A DNA stretch of 64,000 bases from positions 15,562,001 through 15,626,000 of the forward strand of contig OX419760.1 of NCBI GenBank assembly GCA_948567375.1, in the 5' to 3' direction. The notes beneath the pieces were generated by a model. It searched no databases. It was given only the letters and a program-made list of their open reading frames with translations, and had not been told where the DNA came from. Below, piece after piece: positions 1 to 11,543 of the stretch (position 1 is the first letter of the stretch; each line of letters opens with the position of its first letter). The stretch is from Lunularia cruciata. Lineage: Eukaryota > Streptophyta > Marchantiopsida > Lunulariales > Lunulariaceae. A program made the position numbers and the translations under genes.

Positions 1-938
1 GAGTGAATTATCAAAAGAGGAAGGGCTGAACAGAGGGTTTTCAGGAAAAGATAGAGTTTTTTGAAGGAGAAGTTTGCAGGAGTTTTCAAGAGAAAGATGA
101 AGGGCTGACAGTGGAATTTTGTGGGATAACAAAGAGTTCAGTTTCGAGGCAGCAATGTTTTTTGTGAAGTTGAAGGGAAATGACAGGAGGAGTTTTGAGA
201 GAAAGATGAAGCGCATACAGTAGGGTTTTTAGGAAAAGGACAGAGGAGTTTTTGAGAGAGAATTTTGCAAGAATTTTTGAGAGAAACAGAGGGCTGAGAA
301 TTGTAAAGGTTAGGATGAGGTAACAAAGAGGTAAGAATTGTAAAGGTTAGGATGTAAAACTTGCTTAGTTCTCCTCCTTTGTGTACATGTTTTGCCGTTG
401 AAGATTTTAGTCGGCCATTGTATTGTTTGATGCTGCTTAAGTTCCCCTTAAAAATTTATAACTGCAAGGCTTAGGATTACGATAAATTTATACTTCCTTG
501 ATGAATGTGAATCTTTAGTCCGTGAAGAGGAATAAATGAGAGGACTCCAGTCTCGGAGCTCTCAGTCTTAGTCGAGCCGCATTTCCAAGACCTATCACTG
601 ACATGATCATGATTATCTGAAAGGCCATAGACTATGATTTGTTAGAGGAATTACATCACAACCCATTGAACACAACTTAACATGGACATAACTTTAACAT
701 TGGTGATGAAGCTTGAAGAATATGATTGCGCCAATGAAGCTAATCCAAGAAGCTGTTAACCACAAGGTTACGTTTAGAAAGATCGGTAGCAAGCTGCTCT
801 AGCAAGAAGGACTGCCAGCCAAGCAAGTAGAAAGAGCGTCTGATTACAAAGGGCTTTGAACAGTTGACAAGCCTAGCAGTCTAAGCGCAAGCAGCCATGT
901 GCCTGGCGCACTTCCAAGACCAACCAATCCCCATGACA
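1..938 (+). repeat. Repeat R, copy 1, right-hand part
   Basis: Non-coding repeat entering from the left edge. The first ~350 bases are purine-rich, with variants of ggaaaagacagaggagtttt. The right half aligns by eye with 18609-19349, including a shared inverted GGACTCC...GGAGCT motif (541-560 here, 18917-18936 there) and a shared stretch ending in CCCCATGACA. Both copies stop matching right after that string, so 938 is probably the true end of the repeat. An LTR or a short non-autonomous element is possible; there is no coding evidence. Orientation is arbitrary. Confidence 0.6.
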
Positions 939-949
939 GTGTAAAAAAT

Positions 950-1325
950 GTGCAAATTCCCCTCCCAAAAAAGAAATGGCTAGCCTTCCCTCCCTCTTGG
1001 TTTGTCTTGTCAATAGCTTTCCAATGGTACCTCACCCATGTGATTCTGAGATTCTTATATGAATATTCCCTAAAAGATTCCCTCTAGTCAAAGTTTGTTT
1101 GACCAACCAAATAGGACCAAGACTTACATGTCACCCATCCAAGTACGCAATCCAATGGTGGAGCTTGCTGACATGTCACCTATAAAAGTGCCTAATCCTA
1201 GGATGGAGCTTCCTTGGAGGAGATCCTCTTTGTCATATAATAAAGAGAAGGTGTTCCTTTGGGGCGTTGGATGATTGAGTGTGAAATTTTTGTTTTCTCT
1301 CTTCTCTTGTCCTTGGAGTATTACA
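950..1325 (+). repeat. Chr-1 5' LTR, 3' part only
   Basis: Matches the solo LTR at 33901-34460 over its last ~350 bases, including the stretch around CTTTCCAATGGTACC and the end before GTATTACA. The first ~200 bases of the LTR are missing; repeat R abuts instead. A TATATAATAAAG-like stretch near 1236 could be the promoter TATA or part of the R region. The left limit is approximate because the match fades between 940 and 975. Confidence 0.7.
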
Positions 1326-1339
1326 AGGTATCAGAGTGA
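1326..1339 (+). other. Primer-binding site, Chr-1
   Basis: Directly after the LTR end comes AGGTATCAGAGTGA, close to the TGGTATCAGAGC complement of initiator tRNA-Met used by most plant gypsy and copia elements. The first T has become A. Confidence 0.75.
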
Positions 1340-1979
1340 GTGTTTTAGTCTAAGAGAGAGATCATCCTTCTTGGAAGAGCACAAACTACTAAAACCAAGT
1401 AATTTGAGGTGGAGAACATAGAGTAATTGCTAGACTTGGGAAGTGCTTTAGAGAGCGGATGGGATGGATGCATTGAGAAGATAATTTCCCACACTTAGCT
1501 TTCTATTCTTGAATCCATTCCATATCAAGGTTATGTACATCATGTGTGAGCAAATGAGAGTTTAGCTAGTTTATCATTTTGGAGCAGAATCATGGACAGA
1601 GTGATGAACTCACCAAACTTGGTGGTATACAATAGAGAGTGGGATTTGACAATCTATATTCTATTATGATGTTATGGATGTGAATGTCCCAAATCCTCTC
1701 CCTTTCAACACTCAAGTAGAAATTTGTTATGTAGTAAGACCAAAAGTGACGTTTAGAGATTTTGTGGTTAGGAATTTTGGTGAGGAGTATTATCAACAAG
1801 TGATAGCTTTTTAGGTCCCAATGGTAGTCTTGATAGTTCATGTGCCTTCTAGAATGATTATATTGACTTTGTATTGAAGTATACATTAGCAATTGAGTGT
1901 TACAAGAACCATGTATCCTTAATTGCAAGAGCTAGTGCAAGGAATGCAAGGGATGTTGAAATTTTTTTGAGAGATTAAG
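1340..1979 (+). other. Chr-1 leader, no supported gene
   Basis: The interval between primer site and gag of the chromovirus. It has many stops in all frames and no motif I recognise. The last ~130 bases before 1980 read without stops in the gag direction and may be decayed gag N-terminus. Confidence 0.5.
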
Positions 1980-2995
1980 ATGACCATGGAGGCATTACAA
2001 AGTCAAGTGCAGGTCCTTAGAAATGATCAAGCAATGCAAGAAGAAGAGCCGTCTAAAAACCCAATACTTGCAATTGAAGTACTTGGAGAGGCACTCGTGC
2101 CTACAAACCCTATCAACAATGAAGCCACATTGCTACTCCGGATGAAGAAGACTTGCAACATCGAGCCTTACAAGGGGCAACATACAATGGAAGTAGTGGA
2201 AAATTGGATCTCAAGAATGAATCAATATTTTAGATTGTTCTCAATAGAGATCATTGAGCATACTGCAAGCATGTTTTCACGTGGATACTTGACCAATAAA
2301 GCCCTTACATGGTATGATGTTTGGGAACAATCCATGTTGGAAGAAAGAAGGGAGGTCACATGGATAGTAATGCAAGAAAGATTGTTGAAGAATTTCCAAT
2401 TGGTGGATTTTGTGCAAATGGCCCAAATTTGCCTATGGGGTTGAGACAAAAGAATAACATACAAGAGTATGTGGAAGCATTTTTGGATCTACAAGTCATA
2501 ATAACTAACATGAGTCTATCAGAGGCTCTTGACAATTTCAAATAAGGGTTGAAGGAGCGGATTCACCAAGAAATCATGGTGCAAAATCCTTACACGATAT
2601 TTGAAGCCATTGCTTGTGCAAAAAGAATAGCAAGAGTATTGGGTGGAGGTGAAGGAGTAGTTCTACCTTAACATTATCAAGCAGAAATGCCACACATGGA
2701 TGGACCAATACCAATGGAATTGGGCAACCTTCAATTTTGAGATTGGAAAGCACGACCACTTCAAGGAGAGCATAGATGGGTAGAAGAACAAAGAGATGGA
2801 GTCCCACAAGGAGAAGGAACTCAAGGAGAACAACACTGTTGTTACAATTGTGGCCGTATTGGGCACATATCTACCTACTGTCATGCTTGTTTCCCTAGAG
2901 GCCCTTGGCCTTCATACAGGTGATCTTTGAACAACATGGAGAGGCACACTAAAGAGAAGGAGGTGGAAATCACTTTGGAAAACAAAGATCACTAG
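1980..2995 (+). pseudogene. gag: Chr-1 Gag (chromovirus), frameshifted
   Basis: Capsid and nucleocapsid protein of a Ty3/gypsy chromovirus. The first frame (1980-2444) shows the capsid pattern: NIEPYKG, then VENWISRMNQYF and an ALTWYD motif. The reading then shifts frame near 2400 and continues with NIQEYVEAFLDL and AIACAKRIARVL, has stops near 2543 and 2670, and ends with a CCHC zinc knuckle (CYNCGRIGHISTYC, about 2836-2880) that keeps all four ligands. The stop is at 2993. The homologous Chr-2 sequence starts inside this gene at 36996. Non-functional as it stands. Confidence 0.85.
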
Positions 2996-3085
2996 TAAAT
3001 GTACCTTGTGGCCTTACTAGCTCAATAAGAAAGCAAGGGAAGGAAGAAGACAAATGCGCAAAGGTCCCGAAAGGCAACCTCACAA

Positions 3086-5147
3086 TTGATTGTTGTGAAT
3101 GGAGTCCTAGAAGGCAATCAAGTGAGAGTATCAACGAATTTGGGAGCAATAGAGAATTTCTTGTCTCGCTTTGTTGGAATAAGATTGGGAATGGATCTAG
3201 AGAGAAAGGAGAGTGAAGAAGTAGAATTACCTAACGGGCAAACAAAGAGGATTGCATCATTACCTAGATGGGTAACACTCTCTGAAGGAGAATATCAGGT
3301 TGCAATTGAGTGGCAAGTGATACAATTAGCTCATTATAATGCAATCTTAGGCATGCCATGGATGGAGCATTACAACCCTATGGTAGATTGGAGGAAGAAA
3401 GTAGTGAGAACCTACCAATGGTCGATCATTGGGGTTAAAGAAAAATCACACAGACAAGAACTACCTCTATATGTCATAGGGACGGCAATTGTCTGTAAGA
3501 CCGATAGGAGTTTCATAGGTCTAATAAGAGAAGTCCAGAGTGCACAACTTGATGGACAAATTCTTAAGAAATTGAAGGATGTGGTGGATGAATTTCAAGA
3601 TGTCTTTCCTGATGATCTACCCTTAGGATTACCACCAAAAAGGAGAGTAGATCATAAAATTGAGACACTCCCAGGAAGACACCTCCTTGTAAGGCCCCAT
3701 ATTGCCTATCATCTCATGAGTTGGAGGAGTGTAAGTCTCAAATTGAGGAGATGCTGCAGAAAGGGTTCATCCAACCTATCATATCACCATATGGGGCTCT
3801 TGTCTTGTTTGTGAAGAAGAAGGACGGTACAATGCACATGTGCATTGATTATTGGGGTCTCAATTAGCAAACAATGAAGAACAAATACCCCTTACCTTGC
3901 ATAGGTGACCTATTTGATCAACTCCATAGAGCAAGATACTTCACCAAATTGGACTTGTAGAGCGGTTACAATCAAATCCAAATTGTAGAGGAATGTGTAC
4001 AAAATTGCTTTGAATTAGGTATGGCCACTTTGAGTATCTCGTGATGCCTTTTGGCCTCACCAATGTACCTACCACTTTCATGAGTCTAATGAATGGCATA
4101 TTTTGTCCATACTTGGATAAGCCTATTATTGTCTTCTTAGATGGCATCTTAGTATACAATTGCACGATGACAAAACAAAAATAACATCTATGAGAAGTTC
4201 TCTAGATTCTAAGACAGAATCAATTGTATGCCAAAATCTCAAAGTGCAAGTTTGGCAAGTCTGAAGTAGACTACTTGGGGCATAGAGTAAGTGCAGAGTG
4301 CATTCAAGTATTGACAAATAAAATAGAGGTCATTCAAAAATAGAGTGCCCTAGAAGATCAGACTCAACTCAAGAGCTTCTTGGGATTGACGGGATTTTAT
4401 CATAGATTTGTCAAGGACTTCTCCAAGGTTGCACAACCTTTAAAAACACTACTTGACAAGTGGAAGAAGTAGATATGGAGAACCATACAAGAGTTGGCCT
4501 TTCAAGAATTGAAAGCCACCTTGCTACATGCATCAATTTTGAAGTGATATGACACAAAATGTCCAATCAAGTTGGCTATAGATGCATCAGGCATAGCAAT
4601 AAGAGCAGTCCTACAACAAGAGTAGCATGACGGATGGCATCCAATTGCATATTTCTCTCAAAATTTATTACCAGAAGAGTGCAACTATCATACCACAAAA
4701 CAAGAAGAGCTGGCCATTGTCCTTGCAACCAAGCATTGGAAACACTATCTAGGCAAGAACAAATTTGTAGTAGAGACAAACCAAAAACCTCTAGTCTACC
4801 TAGAGACACAAAAAGATCTATCTCATTGCCAAATTTTGTGGGCAAATTGGCAACAATGCTTCAACATGACAATCACCTATGTGGAAGGTAGAAGCAACTT
4901 GCAGATGCATTCACTTGCATGCTGATGGCAAACAATTTGGTGGCAGAGGTTAAGATTAACCCTGACTTTTGGCCAGAGATTCTGGCTACTACAAAAATTG
5001 ATCCACAAATTATAGGAGTGCAATCATCCTAAGGTTTCACAAGCACCCAAGGACTCACCTTTTGTGATGGCAAATTAGAGATCTAGAATGTCCTAGAATT
5101 ATGCACCACCATTCTAGCAGAATGTCATGATTTGGCCATTGCAGGTC
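3086..5147 (+). pseudogene. pol: Chr-1 Pol: protease, RT, RNase H; integrase lost
   Basis: Chromovirus polyprotein. The protease region (3086-3400) has the active-site Asp-Ser-Gly replaced (reads STNLGAIENF), so it would be inactive. The linker ends in the family motif DEFQDVFP (about 3589-3612). RT follows in several frames: CIDYWGLN near 3840, and the catalytic box reads FLDGILVY near 4132-4155, with the second Asp changed to Gly. RNase H is recognisable around 4560-4800 (KLAIDASGIAI). The element is cut at 5147 by the AthL-1 LTR, before integrase. Numerous stops (3949, 4040, 4470, 4623). Confidence 0.85.
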
Positions 5148-5829
5148 TCTAATACCCATGTGTGTGGTATTATGATATTTAGCTTAGTATTATAATTACT
5201 TGAGAGACATTATTTATATAGAGATAAAGGATGGTTCTACATTAGTCATGATTAGCTAAAGTTAGTTATAACTAAGATAGAGTGGACCTTACTTTAGAGG
5301 AAGTGGAAAAGATGAGCACCATTATTTTGGATTCTAGTGTGTTGACTTGGTATTATTCCTAGGTGTTTGGCTTTGAGGAAAGAGTTTAGAACTCTTGGGT
5401 CCGCAAACCTTTTTGTTTTGGATTCTTCTTTAGTCCAAGGATAGCCCATGTGAGGGAATCCTTGACTTAGTGAGTGGGTCAAGATAAGATCACATGCTTA
5501 GAGAATATGCCCATGTGAATGGATATTCCTTTCTACTTTTTGACTTTACTTGACTTTAGCCTAGTAACTTGATTTACTCTAGTAATTAGTAACTTTGGTG
5601 CGTAATTATTTCACAAGTATATAAACAAGGGGTGAGGGGGTACTCATCATCCTTTCATTTGCAACTATCTCTCTCGCATTGAGTTCTTTAGTGAGCAATG
5701 TCTTGAGTTTTAGAGTATTAGCCTTGGGAGGAGTATGATGGAGTTGGGATCCTTGCCTTCTTGGTCCATAGTGCGCTACCATAATAGCCATCAGAGGTTC
5801 ATCTTGAGTGAGAGACAAGCTGGCTCACA
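5148..5829 (+). repeat. AthL-1 5' LTR
   Basis: 682 bp; starts TCTAATACCC (family TGTAACACCC with changes) and ends GGCTCACA. Aligns with the other AthL LTRs throughout. A TATATAAAC-like stretch near 5619 (aagtatataaacaagg) is a candidate TATA box shared by all copies. Confidence 0.9.
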
Positions 5830-6041
5830 TTTTTGGTTCCGTTGCCGTGACCTCTCTAGAAGGCAAGCTAATGTTCCAAGAACTATTCTTTATTAGGCAG
5901 AAGGAGGCTATGAGAGCTCACTTGGAGAGAACTGTAGGGGAGGAGAGTGCTAAACTTATGTTAGAGAACTTGGACCCATTTTTATACCCTGTAGTTCATT
6001 ATGATATCTTTGAGGTGATTTTGTACATCTTGTACACTTGA
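5808..6041 (+). CDS. Small leader ORF in AthL-1, unknown
   Basis: 77 codons, starting inside the end of the LTR and reading through the primer site. Recognisable versions lie at 17723-17956 (-) and 23453-23695 (+), with conserved pieces such as RQKEAMRAHLERT, MLENLDPF and FEVILYILYT. It may be a real small protein, an upstream ORF that tunes translation, or chance conservation in a young family. No known domain. Confidence 0.35.
   Translation: MRDKLAHIFGSVAVTSLEGKLMFQELFFIRQKEAMRAHLERTVGEESAKLMLENLDPFLYPVVHYDIFEVILYILYT
5834..5850 (+). other. Primer-binding site, AthL-1
   Basis: TGGTTCCGTTGCCGTGA, four bases after the LTR. It resembles the TGGCGCCGTTGCCGGGG complement of tRNA-Asp used by Athila/Tat elements, with CG to TT changes at positions 4-5. 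Confidence 0.7.
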
Positions 6042-6730
6042 GTGGATTTGGAGAGATTGGGTGAGGTGGATTGTAGATTTTGGGGATTAAGATGATTTTG
6101 GGCAAAATCTCAAGTTTGAGATCTGGACTTGAAATTTCTACACATGATAGCTTGGGTTATCCTTTAGTAAGCACAATTGAAATTATTGTGAGAGCTACTA
6201 TGCATAATGGGCTAGAATATTTGAAAGTTGATAGGGTAAACTACTCCCACAACTACATGCTCTTTGGAAAATTGTATAGAGTCTGCCATTTCTTCAAGTT
6301 TAAGTGGATTGTGCTAAAAATTCAGTGCATTGTTTCCTACCTTTTGACACAAAAATTAGAGAGAGATCATTCTTCCACAAGGAGTTATGAGTTTTTAAAG
6401 TGAGGGGGTGGTTTTTAGACCAAATCTGAAATATGTGTGCTGAATAGAAAGGTGCCTAGGCCAAATGACTCAATAAAAAGATCTTAAATTTTCCAGGAAG
6501 GGAGACCTAGAGCTATAATCATGTGGAAAAAGTTTCAGAGGACTATGACATACCAGTTGAGAGATTTGAGTGACATTGTGAGGAATGATCAAATTTGGAG
6601 AGTTGAGATCTCATGCATGAGGAGTTTGAGAGCAACAAAAAGCATCTTTGAGTGTTTAGATTCATCTTGGGAACATAGAGGGCATCAAGAGTAAAAATTG
6701 AGACTATGAAATGTTCCCCAAGGGTTTGAA

Positions 6731-6946
6731 GTGATTCTAGGGGTGGATTTGAGGAAAAGAGAGTTTAGAATAGAATTTGAAGAGAGTGTTGAGAGGATCC
6801 AAAAACCTACACCACTTGGAGGAAAGAGTGAGCCTAAGTGCTTTCTATGTAGAGAGAAGGGACATAAGGCAAGTTCATGTCCATTGACCTTTGAGAGCAA
6901 GAGATTGAGGGAAATGAGAAGCTTACTTGACTTGGGTTTGAGGTGA
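6731..6946 (+). pseudogene. AthL-1 CCHC ORF, truncated
   Basis: The N-terminal ~70 residues of the 157-residue CCHC protein seen whole at 16602-17075. The knuckle CFLCREKGHKASSC keeps its C, C, H and C. The reading is cut after LLDLGL by the junction with the inverted copy. Confidence 0.75.
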
Positions 6947-6955
6947 TTGTACTTC

Positions 6956-7769
6956 TTACACTCCTCATGCATGAAATCTAAACTCTGCAAAATTGACCCT
7001 TCTTCATAGTGTTAGTCAAATCTTGCAGTTGGTATGTCATAGTCCTTTGAAAATTTTCAAACTTGATCATAACTCCAGGGTGTCCCTCTTTGCAAAATTT
7101 CAAATCTTTTCATTAATCCATTTGGCCTAGCGATGTTTTTATTCAGCACACATATTTCAGATTTGGTCTTAAAACCACCCCGCTCACTTTAAAAACTTTT
7201 TATTGTCTGCTCAAGAATGATCTCTATCTAATTTTTATGTCAACAGGTACGATACAATGTACTGGATTTTCTTGGAAAGTTTCACTTCAAAACACTGAAA
7301 ATTGAAGAAATGGCAGACTTTGTACAAGTTTCCAGAGAACATGCAATTGTAGAAGTAGTTTACCCTATTAATTTTCAAAAATTCTAGCCTAGTGCGCATA
7401 GCAGCTCTCACAATAATTTCAAGTATGATTAATGAAAAATAACCCAAGCTATCATGTATATAAATTTTAAGTCTAGATCCCAAACTTGAGATTTTGCCCA
7501 AAACCACCTTAATGTCCAAAATTTGCAATCCACCTCATACAATCTCTCCAAATCCTCTCAAGTGTACAAGATGTACAAAATCACCTCAAAGATATCATAA
7601 TGAACTATAGGGTATACGAATGGATCCAAATTCTCTAACATAAGTTCAACACTCTCCTCTCCTAAAGTTCTCTCCAAGTGAGCTCTCATAGCCTCTTTCT
7701 ATCTAATATAGAATTGTACGCGGAACATTATCTTGCCTTCTAGAGAGGTATTGGCAAGGGAACCAAAAA
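6956..7769 (-). mobile_element. AthL-2 leader, inverted
   Basis: Leader of an AthL element on the minus strand, joined to AthL-1 through about 15-20 bases of filler (6941-6955). The primer site lies just left of the LTR (reverse complement of ttggcaagggaaccaaaaa, 7751-7769). It aligns in inverted orientation with 5830-6632. No coding capacity beyond the small leader ORF (7235-7528 region). Confidence 0.8.
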
Positions 7770-8460
7770 TGTGAGCTAGCCTATCTCTCACTCAAGATGA
7801 AACTCTGATGGCTATTATGGTTATAGAACATGGACTAAGAAGGTAAGGAATCCCAACTCCATCATACTCCTCCAAGGCTAACACTCCAAGACTCAAGACA
7901 TTGCTCACTAGAGAACTCAATGAGAGAGAGATAGTTGCAAATGAAAGGATAATGAGTACCTCCTCATTCCTTGTTTATAAACTTGTGAAATAGTTACACA
8001 CCAAAGTTACTAATTACTGGAGTGACTCAAGTTACTAGGCTAAAAGTCAAGTAAAGTCAAAAAGTATCAAGGAATATCTATCCACATGGGCATATTCCAC
8101 TAAGCATGTGATCTTATCTTGACCCAACCGCTAAGTCAAGGATTTCTTCACATGGGCTATCCTTGGTCTATAGAAGAATCCAAAGCAAAAAGGCTTGGGG
8201 GCCCAAGAGTTCTCAACTTTTTCCTCAAAGCCAAACACCTAGGAATAATACCAAGTCAACACACCAGAATCCAAAATAGTGGTGTTCATCTTTTCCACTT
8301 CCTCTAGAGTAAGGTCCCCTCTGTCTTAGCTATGACTAAAGTTAGCTAATCATGACTAATGTGGAACCATCCTTTATCCCTATAAAATAATATCTCTCAA
8401 GTTCTTGTAATACCAAGCTAAATATCACAATACCATACACATGCACAAATGGGTATTATA
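7770..8460 (-). repeat. AthL-2 5' LTR
   Basis: 691 bp on the minus strand. On the plus strand it reads TGTGAGCTAGCC to GGGTATTATA, where the family reads GGGTGTTACA. Directly abuts the next LTR at 8461 with no spacer. Confidence 0.9.
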
Positions 8461-9133
8461 GGCCTGTCTCTCACTCAAGATGAACCTCTGATAGCTATTA
8501 TGGTAACGCACTATGGACTTAGAAGGCAAGGAACCCCAACCCCATCATACTTCTTCAAGGCTAACACTCCAAGGCTCAAGACATTGCTCACAAGAGAACT
8601 CAATGAGAGATAGATAGTTGCAAATGAAAGGATGATGAGTACCTCCTCACTCCTAGTTTATATACTTGTGAAATAGTTACACACTAAAGTTACTAATTAT
8701 TATAGTAACTCAAGTTACTAGACTAAAAGTCAAGTAAAGTAAAAAAATATAAAGGAATATCCATCCATATAGGCATATTCTACTAAGCATGTGATCTTAT
8801 CTTGACCCAACCACTAAGTCAAGGATTCCTTCATATGGGCTATCCTTGGACTATAGAAGAATCCAACACAAAAAGGCTTGCGGGCCCAAGAGTTCTTAAT
8901 GCTTTCCTCAAAGCCAAGCACCTAGGAATAATACCAAGTCAACACACTAGAATCCAAAATAGTGGTGTTCATCTTTTACACTTCCTTTAAAGTAAGGTCT
9001 CCACTATCTTAGCTATGATTAACTATAGCTAATCATGACTAATGTAGAACCATCATTTATCTCTATATAAATAATATCTCTCAAGTATTTGTAATACCAA
9101 GCTAAATATCACAATATCACACACATGCACAAA
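8461..9133 (-). repeat. AthL LTR, truncated at both ends
   Basis: Second AthL LTR in the same orientation as its left neighbour. It lacks the first 8 bases of the plus-strand reading (TGTGAGCC) and the last ~12 (TGGGTGTTACA), stopping at CATGCACAAA where repeat R resumes. It could be a remnant of an LTR-LTR tandem left by recombination. Confidence 0.85.
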
Positions 9134-10805
9134 ATCAGATCAAAGATAGAAAATCAGAAGGAATTGAAAGGAAAGCAGAGAGGAAGAAACAAAGAAAGCA
9201 AGAAATCTTTGAAGGTGGAGTATTATTGGAAGGCATGATATAGGAGGAGAGCAAACAATATAGCTTTCATTTGTGGGTGTTGAATGTATTGTTGAACTGC
9301 TATCTGTGCATTGTGGAGCAATGGACAGAAAGCTTTTTGCTGCAGTTGTGTGATGTTGTGATACTGAGGTTGCCAAAATCCTTGGGTTATTTTATCTAAT
9401 GGTTGCTTTTGTGTGTTATTTACTTGAACAAAGGAAGTCTATAGGGAGTAATAATATGTGTTGAATAGTGGGGAAGTAGTTGTTGAAGAAGTAGTGCCCC
9501 ATGCAACCTGGGTGAGGAGAGGAAGAGAGAAGAGAAGAGGAGACTGAATATCATGAGGAGTGGAGGGATTTTGATCTTTGGAGATAGTATGATTCACGGG
9601 CTCCGTGTGGAGAAAAAATTGTTGTCTTAAATACTACATGAATGTTGCAAAGAACTGACTTGAAAGCGGTGGTTGTTGTGGGTGGTCGATTCTGCATACA
9701 TAGCAAGCAGCTACCTATTGGCTCAAGATTGACTGATTGTGACATTGGCTCAATGCTATAGAATGCCATGAAGGAGATTTTGGCACAAGTCAGACACTGA
9801 AGTTACATCAAACAGTTGGGAAAATTTGTCAGTCAACATTCTTCTCCACATGGCATCTCCTATTGGCTGCTAGTAAAAGCCTATTACTTGTCTCTATCTA
9901 CCACGAGAAATTCTTGATCTTTCTCATTGTACAGAGCACTTTCTTCAAATGGCATTCAGCGGGTTCAAGTTTTTGGACAAACAGTTGATCAATCGGGTTG
10001 AAAGAGACAAGGAGGAGGTTGGCTTGAGAAAGAGAAGGGAGAAAGGAAGAAATAGAGTAATGGTAGTGAGGACTTAATAACAAAAAGAATGAAAAGAAGA
10101 GAGAGGAAGGGTTTTTGGGAGAGTTCAAGAAAGGAATACAAGAAGACTATCGAAAGGAGAAGAAAGGGAAAAAGGAGTGACATATTGAAGGTGGGCAAGG
10201 AGAGCTATCGAGGGTTGAAGGAGAGAGGGCTTAGGGAAATTTGGGCTGGACAATGGACTCTCGTAGGGTTTTGTCCAGACAAAAAAAGAAATCTTGAAGG
10301 AGAAGGTTTGGGACCTGTGATAGGAGAAATGGTAGAGTATGGAAGAAGAGGACTTTGGGACAGAAGAGAGGATTTGAAGGAGAAGGGTTTTGGTATGGAC
10401 AGAAAAGAAATCTTGAAGGAGAAGGATTGGCTAGACAAATTGTTGTAGAGTCTTGGGCAGAGCAGTGAGAATCAAAGGCAAGACTAGACAGGTATGGAAG
10501 AGAAAAAGAGACAAGGGTATATTGAGGGTATATTTTTCTGAAAAGATGAGAGATTTGGGCAGAGTAGTGAGAATCAAATGAGAGTGACACTGGACAGGAA
10601 GAAATATCAAGAGTTGGGGTCTGGACAGGAGAAAATCTCAAGAAAGAGTTGGGTCTGGACAGGAAGGGCTTTTGAAGGATAGAAAGGATGGAGAGAAGAG
10701 TTCAAAGAAAGAGAAGGTGGTCTTGAGGGAATACTCAAAGGACTGAGCCTAGTTGTACAAAGGAGTAGAGAACTTATCAAGAAAAGAGCTTGGTTGGGCT
10801 TGGAC
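9134..10805 (+). repeat. Repeat R, copy 2, left part
   Basis: Purine-rich, non-coding. The right half (10080-10800) contains degenerate direct repeats: ggacagaaaagaaatcttgaaggagaagg-like units near 10276 and 10398, and gggcagagcagtgagaatcaaa near 10456 with a second copy near 10557. Serine- and leucine-rich ORFs on the minus strand here are by-products of base composition. The repeat continues at 18609 after the AthL-3 insertion. Its left end is lost at 9133. Confidence 0.55.
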
Positions 10806-11495
10806 TGTGAGCCGGCCTGTCTCTCACTCAGGATGAACCTCTGATGGCTATTATGGTAGCGCACCATGGACTAAGAAGGCAAGGAACCCAAACTCCATCA
10901 TACTCCTCCAAGGCTAACACTCCAAGACTCAAGACATTGCTCACTAGAGAACTCAATGAGAGAGAGATAGTTGCAAATGAAAGGATGATGAGTACCTCCT
11001 CACCCCTTGTTTATATACTTGTGAAATAGTTACGTACCAAAGTTACTAATTATCGGAGTAACTCAAGTTACTAGACTAAAAGTCAAGTAAAGTCAAAAAT
11101 TAGAAAGGAATATCCATTCACATGGGCATATTCCCCTAAGCATGTGGTCTTATCTTGACCCAACCACTAAGTCAAGGATTCCTTCACATGGGCTATCCTT
11201 GGACTATAGAAGAATCCAAAACAAAAAGGCTTGCGGGCCCAAGAGTTCTCAACTCTTTCCTCAAAGCCAAACACCTAGGAATAATACCAAGTCAACACAC
11301 TAAAATCCAAAATAATGGCTCATCTTTTCTACTTCTTCTAAAGTAAAATCCCCTCTATCTTAGCTATGACTAAATTTAGCTAACCATGACTAATATAGAA
11401 CCATCCTTTATCTCTATATAAATAATATCTCTTAAGTACTTGTAATACCAAGCTAAATATCACAATACCACAAACATGCACAAATGGGTGTTACA
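10806..11495 (-). repeat. AthL-3 3' LTR
   Basis: 690 bp. On the minus strand it starts TGTAACACCC and ends GGCTCACA. The plus-strand bases just inside (11496-11506, tttaccctcgg) give the purine-rich CCGAGGGTAAA upstream of the LTR, the likely polypurine tract. Confidence 0.92.
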
Positions 11496-11543
11496 TTTAC
11501 CCTCGGACTAAGTTTTCACTTTGTCCTCAAAGTGAAGGTCTCT

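Larger units (their letters stand above)
5148..6940 (+). mobile_element. AthL-1, 5' part of Athila/Tat-like gypsy element
   Basis: Consists of a 5' LTR (5148-5829), a primer site, the leader and the beginning of the CCHC ORF. It is cut at about 6940 and joined head-to-head to the inverted AthL-2. Flanked on the left by GGTC. No gag, pol or 3' LTR remains. Confidence 0.85.

Noticed and set aside
8119..8990. Repeated 62-codon frames starting MTQPLSQGF inside AthL LTRs
   Set aside because: They recur in every AthL LTR because the LTRs are copies. They run against the direction of element transcription and have no known domain. Not counted as genes.
10205..10641. Ser/Pro/Phe-rich minus-strand frames
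   Set aside because: They follow from the purine-rich plus strand of repeat R; no conservation, no domain.
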